Source: Anagrus nilaparvatae (lineage: Eukaryota > Arthropoda > Insecta > Hymenoptera > Mymaridae). From it: a stretch of 64,000 nt of DNA. Location of the stretch: assembly GCA_022575985.1 (NCBI GenBank), contig JAKSXM010000282.1:124001-188000 (forward strand), in the 5' to 3' direction. The notes under the pieces are model-generated. The model worked only from the letters and a program-made list of their open reading frames with translations, did not search any database and was not told where the DNA came from. This document shows positions 57,366 through 64,000 of this stretch, piece by piece (within the stretch, counting starts at the first letter, position 1; the number at the start of each line of letters is the position of its first letter). The position numbers and the translations under genes are program-made.

Positions 57366-58806
57366 ATTTTTCCTTGTTATTTTGTGAGAAGATGGGTCTT
57401 ACCAGTTCCTCTATCACAACAAAAGCTCGCTTTTCACCGGACGAGCACAATAAATACTTTTTGTCCACTCAATAGTTTTGATCCCTCTCTGCAACTTAAT
57501 AAGCCACCCGTAGAACCTAATCGCCAACCTTTTAAATTCACCAACATTACGTTAGATAATTTAAATTGGGCATTTAAACAATTCTCCACTAAATCTAAAG
57601 GGCCTGATGGTATTTCATTAGAAGCTCTTAAACTTTGTCTACCATCTCTTTCGAAAGTTTTTGCATCACTTTTCAATAAGTCGATAATCCTCAAAAACTT
57701 TCCGTCTGCCTGGAAATATAGCCATATAATTTCTGTAAATAAAATAACCAATCCCCTCTTATTAAGTAATTATCGCCCGGTATCTCTTTTATCAATCTTA
57801 TCAAAAATTTTTAAGAAAATAATCCATAATCAATTATTACAATATCTAATTAAGCATAAAGTTCTCGACAATTTTCAATCAGGTTTTCAAAAACTCCACA
57901 GCGCCCAAGCTCTTTTGACAAACTTAGTTGATGATATTTGTAGGGGTTACCATGATGGGAATCTCAATATCCTACTAATGTTTGACCTAGATTTAGAAAT
58001 CTACCTTCAAATTCCCAAGAAAAATTATAATCTATCTACTTCTCTCCTTCAAAATGATCTAAGAAACATTTAAATCTGGGCCTCTCAAAATAATTTCCAT
58101 TTTAATAAAGAAAAAACTAACTTCATAAACTTTGGTAAGAATTGTCAGGAGCTCTACACTAACAAAACCACATTCTATTTTAGCGGTAAACACATTCCAA
58201 TATCCAAATCAGTCAAAAATCTTGGCCTTTTCCGTGATTCAGATATGAACTGGCTCAAACAAATCAATCATATGTCCAAATCAATAAATTATGTACTGTA
58301 TAGACTCAGATATTTCAAAAACCTCATTTCCCCTTTACTTCGCAGACACCTAGTCTGTTCACTAATCTTCCCTCTCTTTAATCACGGTGCTTTTCCAATG
58401 GGTAACCTGCTAGGATATCAATACGACTGTTTACAGAAACTGCAGAATGCTACAGTTAGATACGTTGAACATATCAAATTTCCTAACAGAACATCACCTG
58501 CTAGACTAAGACTAGGTTGGCTTAATGCCAGGTTACGTCAGAAATATTTGAATGCCATATACATCTATAACATTCTCAGTAATTGTCTCCCTGTATACTT
58601 AAAGGACAAAATCAATGTCTTTGTGCCTGCTCAAAATTCTCGCCCTCATTTACGTCATGCTCTAAATTTAATAATTCCCCTCGTGTTCACATGCTGAATT
58701 TCTGAAATACCCTTCCTGAACCCATTCGTTTAGCTCCTTCTATCGACTCCTTGAAACACAACCTCTACCACTACCTATTACAGAATGACTCTTCTATTTC
58801 TCTATA
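57366..58806 (+). pseudogene. LINE reverse-transcriptase relic with catalytic core deleted
   Basis: Same family as 14125-15490. The 5' part (ITTKARFSPDEHNKYFLSTQ) is one frame off from the main frame. That frame runs WAFKQFSTKSKGPDGISLEA, NYRPVSLLSILSKIFKKI, FQSGFQKLHSAQALLTNLVD and then jumps directly from LLMFDL to DLEIYLQIPKK. The stretch that should hold the second half of motif A through YADD is missing, an in-frame loss of roughly 300 bp. A stop follows at 58071, then the thumb and C-terminal part (ISPLLRRHLVCSLIFPLFNH, RLRLGWLNARLRQKYL) with another frameshift and stop near 58690-58707. The end is near 58806 (ISL stop). Confidence 0.85.
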
Positions 58807-59300
58807 ACACTATTTAATTTCCCATAAAATAGTTTCAACTTCCCTTGGTCCCACCCCTGATTACTTCCTATTCCTTAGTTCTCATAAATCCTTAACCTCA
58901 AATTCATAATCATTCTCTTCAACCCAAAATTTCTAAATCCGCATTTTAAGCTCTCTTATTATCCTTCTTTTGATTTAATCTTCTTTTTACTTTCATTTTT
59001 CCACTTTTTTTGTAAATATTTATATCTGAATTAATTTTAATTAATTGTCAATAGCTTAAATTTAAATTTTCATTTTTTTACTTTATATATAGTATATTAA
59101 ATTATCTTATTGTTTTATTTTAATCACAATTTGTAAATACCGTGCTCTAAAATAATAGCATAAAATGTGTGAAATTTCAAATAGAATACATAACAATCAT
59201 ATCAATACGAACAGTCAAAATGAGTCAAATAATTAAAAAGTCAAAATAAGTAAAATAAATAAATCAATCAATTTATTAGTCAAATCATACAATATATAAA
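58807..59300. other. LINE 3' UTR-like and AT-rich spacer
   Basis: C/T-rich sequence continues to about 59010 and probably belongs to the LINE 3' UTR. The rest is AT-rich. No poly-A tail or target duplication was identified. Confidence 0.4.
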
Positions 59301-59309
59301 TAATATATG

Positions 59310-60643
59310 TCAAGTAAGATCTGAGGTGAAAATTTTTTGTCTGACACTCCTCTTAAAACGATTTTAGGAATTTATGTCACGTATACATGGGGGAATACTG
59401 TTCCAAAAGTGTGCAAATATAACTTGAAAAGAGTTAATGCCTCAATCAGTCGTAATGTAAAAAGGATTATCCAAGTCCTTACAAAGACCATGGGATTGGA
59501 TACAAAGACCACCTGATCATGAGCTAGCTTTTCCAAGACTTTCGATAGGAAACATAACAATGCAACAGGGCGAAAGTCGCAAGACAATGATAGTATAGAT
59601 ATTTTTTTTAAGGTTTATAATAGGTGATTTTTTCTGCGGCAAAAATACCTTTCAAAAGAGAGGTATTAGATAATTTGGTAAGATGAGCGGCAATAGTTGG
59701 TAATGCCTTAGCTATAATGCTTTTCGAATATCATCGTCACCTTTCGCTTGTGATCTAAAATGGGAAACGGCCAGAATAACGTCGTAAATAGAAACTGCGT
59801 GAAAGACAAAACCTTCTGGGAAGGAATTATTAACTATGTTTAGAGATACAGTTGGATCTTCTGAGTGGGAAATTGAGATGTTAGAAAAGTGTAACTTAAA
59901 CTCATCAAGGGAAACCCCATGAAGAGCATCACTTAATTCAGGAATAAGCCCAAGACTTCTCATTTCCTTCCAAAAGTTCTTGCCATCATCAAGAGTGTCA
60001 CAAATACGATTTTGCATGTAAGCACAGCGAGCTACTTCAGAACGTTCCTCATGTAAGTTAGCAGAAATTCTTTAAAAAGCTAATTAGAGCCAGTTCTGTG
60101 ATATCGTCTACAAGTAACGTCTCGTTTAGATTTAAATAGACGTAATTCTGTATTTAGCCAGGGATAATTGATTCTATGTGGCTTTAACGGTTTATCAGGT
60201 GCCAACATAACAATTGTACTACTTATGTGATGTGTAATAACTGAGAGACCTTGCTCAGTGTCAAATTCATCGTCAGAAGATGAGAATAGGGTCCAGTCAA
60301 GTTTACGTAACTGTGAGTTTAGATCATGTGGTGTGATGTTGTTAAATGCCTTGTATGTTATTGGTACGTTAGGTGGTTCAGGATAAAACATGTCAATAGT
60401 GACAGATATGATGTCATGACGATTAGCATAGTTAGAAGAGGTTTTGTCAAAACTTAAAATAGTATCACATTCGTCAATTAGAATAATGTCATATCCATGT
60501 GTCATTTTTCCATCATTCATATGATGTGAGGCACCTGAGCCAACTAGTTTAAAGGATATGTCAGTAATAAGATTATTTACAAACTTGGTGTCATTTGTGT
60601 CTAGCATGTTGGCGTTCCAGTCATGATTGATGCAAGATTTCAT
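59310..60643 (-). pseudogene. Second LINE relic (Jockey-like), reverse-transcriptase core deleted
   Basis: Minus strand from 60643: end of an APE-type endonuclease (GYDIILIDECDTILSFDK, then NRHDIISVTID in place of the SDH box), linker (PWLNTELRLFKSKRD), then after a frameshift 60017-59712 (FWKEMRSLGLIPELSDALHG, FRSQAKGDDDI at the start of reverse transcriptase), then RPVALLCFLSKVLEKLAHDQ (59587-59520). It then passes straight to the extreme C-terminus (AHFWNSIPPCIRD, then RFKRSVRQKIFTSDLT and stop at 59310). Motifs A, B and YADD are gone. It is a different family from the adjacent 57.4-kb copy. Confidence 0.8.
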
Positions 60644-60659
60644 ATAACTTTACGAAAAA

Positions 60660-63600
60660 AAAATCTATACAAATTAAAAAATATTGATAAATATAACCAG
60701 AAAATGAGTAAATTTTACTAAAAATTATATTGGATTTAGTAAACAAAATCTTTATTTAGGTTATATTTACTAATTTTTTGTAAACATGTATGCTTTTAAC
60801 TTTTAATTAAAAATAAATAACAATTCCTGGAATGAAAGGATGTGCAAATTTAAGTAACCCTAAAATATGTTTCTAAATGCATTCAAAATCCAATGTCATA
60901 GTTTAGCAATAAATTCCAATTTTGTTAAAGCACTTTTCTCTGAAATCTGTAAAAACTTAAAAATGATTGTAATATTTAAATCCATTATAAATCTAATTAT
61001 AATATTAAATAAATAATAAAATATTTCAAGGACCTTTTTTTCATTATTTTAAATAACCATAACAATATTGCAATAAAATAATAAGTACATTTAAAAAATA
61101 AATTTATATTAAATAATTTTTAATAGATACTTACGTATTAAAAATAATAAATATATTTAAAATATAAGTAAATTGATAATAATTATTTAAAATATGTAAA
61201 ATTCTTAACTTTATTTTATTTTATTTTATTTTTTGTACTTACACAATTTATGTATATGGAATATTCTTTCTTAATATTAGACAGTTGTATCTAGAAAATT
61301 TACAAATTTAAATGAAAATAAAACAGTACTAATTAAACTTGTAGGTGTTTATGTATCCCATAAGATTTACTACTGTGAAACTTGATAATAGCTTTAATAT
61401 TGGTATAATCTAATCTGAAATTACTTTTATTCTATATTTCAACTTTTAGACTAAAAGTGGAAAATAAAACTGTTCTTATTAGCCTAAATATTATTCTTAA
61501 AAAATTAAACAGACAAATTTTACAGAACATAAAAAATTTGGAAAATATCATTTGCTCTAGTTGAATACTAGAAAAAAATTACAGATCTCGTAAAACGTTC
61601 AAATTAAAGAAGAACGATCCATATAAAAATATAAATAATCATTAATATAGACAGATATATAACTTTTATTTTAAAAATATTTCACTTTTCTGAACTAGTT
61701 TTTTTCATTCCTACATATAATGTAATTTATCTGGAATGTTACAAATATTATATATCATATCCTTTTCAAACTTTTTTTTGACTTTATAATGGTTACTTAA
61801 TTGAATATTACATATAATTAATCTATTTAAAAAAAGATAAATTATATATTATATAAAAATTTATAAATTTAATTAATATACATATGTACATAAAGTATTT
61901 TTAAAAAAATTTTTTTTTTTTTGGAATCAAAATATTTACATGAAAATAAAATTAATTTTAAAATTCAAAAAATTATTCATCGTTATTTTATAACGTAACG
62001 TGTTATAGTATAGATAATTTATTGTTTCATAATCATAATAATAGATTATCCTTTTATAACAATAAACGAGCTTCGTGGTTTAAATTCTTTTCACTTTCTA
62101 TTAACAACTTTCTATTTTTTTTTCCTTTACTTTGACCTTGATTTTGACATAATGCGTACAATAAATTACAATGATGGTTTAAGTTTTACATCTTTTTATG
62201 TAATCCACGATGTAATCATGTTTATTCTATTATTTTTAAGATTTATATAGTGTAGGTCAAGATTTTAAAATATTGATAGGGAGATTTTTTTTTTTTAATT
62301 TGATCAAAGGATAGACTTAATATGCTTGCCAAAAATTTGTACAAAAAAAGTGCAAAATGTACTTTTATGCCACCAAATTCATTGTTCATAATTGTACATC
62401 CAGCGTGGACAGTGGGTGAATATTATATTTATTGAACTCCTGTATCAATAAAAATAAGTCTTGCGTATGAATAGAAAACTAATAATTACTTTTATCACAC
62501 TTTTCGAGCTATGAAAGAAAATAAAGTTTAAGGTACGACCACCTATGGAGAGTTTTTGATACACTATATGAAAAAATTTCTTATATTCGTGTTAAAACAA
62601 AGGATAGATATTTAAATCAGTAGAAAAAAAAATTAATAAAAACAGAGAATTTCTTTCAAAAATTATTTAATTTTTTCATGGTGCATCAAAAACTCTCCAT
62701 AGTCGGTCGCACCTTAAATTTTATTTTCATTCATAGCTCAAAAACAATGGGAAAAGTAATTATTAAATTTCTATACATAAAAATTATTTATTTTTATTGA
62801 TACTACTATCAGAAAAAGATGTGTACAGACATCAAATTCGAAAATTAAGATCTAAAACAAATATTCTATCGGGAGAAAAAAAAATCGCGTCCAACGGCCC
62901 CGGGTAGTGAAAGAGTCAAAGAACCCATGGTTAAATTTTGATTAAAAAATATTTATTTTTAGTGTAATTATAGTGATTTGAAAATGACCATGAAAAGTGT
63001 TTCGTTTTTCGCCCACTTTTTTGCCACTTTTTTGGACATAACACTTGTCTTAATTAACTTAGAAACTTGAGCTTCTGTATAGGAGTAAAAGAAACAATTT
63101 TCTATAAAAAAAATTTTATCTGGATTTTTTGTGACCATTTTTGTGAAAGTTATTCAATAAATTCGGGAGGTGCATATCTTTGTACGTGTAGCAATACGAT
63201 GCAAAACAAAAAATTTTTATTTTCAATTTTTTATATGTTTCAATTAATTTAATGTTTTCACATAAAAATAATTTTTAATCAACTTAGATTCTCGTCTTCA
63301 AGATTTTTTTCTTTTGATTCCAAGTTAAAATAAAGAAACACAAAATTTAAATAAGTCAAAAGACAGTTAAAAATTTGAAATGACAAAAACTTAATTTTTA
63401 ATAAGTAAAAAGTAATACTAATAAAACCAGGATGTTACTTTGCAATTTTTACAATTATTTGCAAAAACAAAGCCAATAAGCATATATGCACCAAGTGTCT
63501 CAATAAACGACTGTATAAACTTCAAAGCTATAATTATGCTGAATCATATAAATATTTATTAAATTTTTTTTATTATGATATCTAATTAAAGGTAAAAACT

Positions 63601-64000
63601 GATCTATATATTTAATAATTAGATGCATGAGTCTTAAAAAATATTTATAATTTTTCGATTAAAACTTAAAGATAAGAAAAAATAAAAAATTATTAACAAA
63701 CTTTTTATATACGCGTATAAGTACATTCCAAAGATAATAAACAATATTTCTTTGATACATTCACATTCAAAAAATCTAAGGTTAAATCTATAATGTTGTT
63801 GTGTAGTACAAATGCTTGTAAAACGTACATCTATTATACACTTTTTTATTATTTTTGCTCTATGCAATTAAAAAAATTCTTGCATTATTTCAAAAAATAT
63901 TAAAATTTTGATAAACAATTTTTTTTTTTATAGAAAAAATATTATTAATAAATTAAAAATTTATTATTCTTTTACAAAAATTAGATCCTTAAATTATAAT
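60660..64000. other. AT-rich non-genic stretch to the right edge
   Basis: No exon was supported on either strand. One MITE-like inverted repeat (62442-62812) is the only bounded structure. Short frames at 63067 and 63634 have low-complexity composition. Confidence 0.5.
62442..62812. mobile_element. MITE-like inverted repeat, ~370 bp
   Basis: The left arm (ATCAATAAAAATAA, then TTCGAGCTATGAAAG, TTTAAGGTACGACCACCTAT, GGAGAGTTTTTGATACA) is mirrored by the right arm (GTGCATCAAAAACTCTCCAT, GGTCGCACCTTAAA, TTCATAGCTCAAAAAC, TTATTTTTATTGAT). Similarity is about 85-90% by eye. No frame, and flanking duplications are obscured by AT richness. Confidence 0.7.

Overview
The window is AT-rich eukaryotic nuclear DNA, almost certainly from an insect. 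The signs are short GT-AG introns of about 60 bp, a Ty3/gypsy LTR element, several LINE relics, many TA- and TTAA-flanked inverted-repeat elements, and a heparanase-type (GH79) gene. A parasitoid hymenopteran would fit the base composition and repeat load, but that is a guess from general character, not a match.

Layout. 1-~8.1 kb: Ty3/gypsy-like retrotransposon cut by the left window edge, with gag, pol, an unusual third ORF and a 3' LTR. 8.1-18 kb: non-genic DNA with a dispersed ~180-bp repeat, inverted-repeat elements nested in one another and a decayed LINE (14.1-15.5 kb). 18.2-20.4 kb, minus strand: a four-exon gene for a secreted, lysine-rich, six-cysteine protein with a TATA box. 20.6-30 kb: repeats, including an inverted-repeat element inserted into another copy of its own family (26.5-28.0 kb) and a G-rich minisatellite element (28.8-29.5 kb). 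30-36 kb: R1-type LINE fragments and a possible decayed host exon. 36-41 kb: small MITEs. 41.1-45.95 kb: a large foldback element whose arms carry about 40 copies of a ~57-bp satellite, flanked by an 8-bp direct repeat. 45.98-47.37 kb: a crippled pogo/Tigger-type element containing a TTAA-flanked MITE. 48.7-54.4 kb: a complete five-exon heparanase-like gene whose 3.85-kb first intron holds a foldback element that itself contains another transposon. 54.6-54.95 kb, minus strand: a small two-exon gene of unknown function, tail-to-tail with heparanase. 57.4-60.6 kb: two more broken LINEs, both lacking the reverse-transcriptase catalytic core. 60.7-64 kb: AT-rich non-genic DNA with one MITE.

The three host genes recognised (secreted protein, heparanase-like, small convergent gene) have intact reading frames with consensus splice sites. 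Everything else that codes is mobile-element derived. The most noteworthy items are the secreted six-cysteine gene, the satellite-armed foldback element, the retrotransposon third ORF that repeats gag's zinc-knuckle layout, and the nested insertions whose original target sites can still be read from a paired copy.
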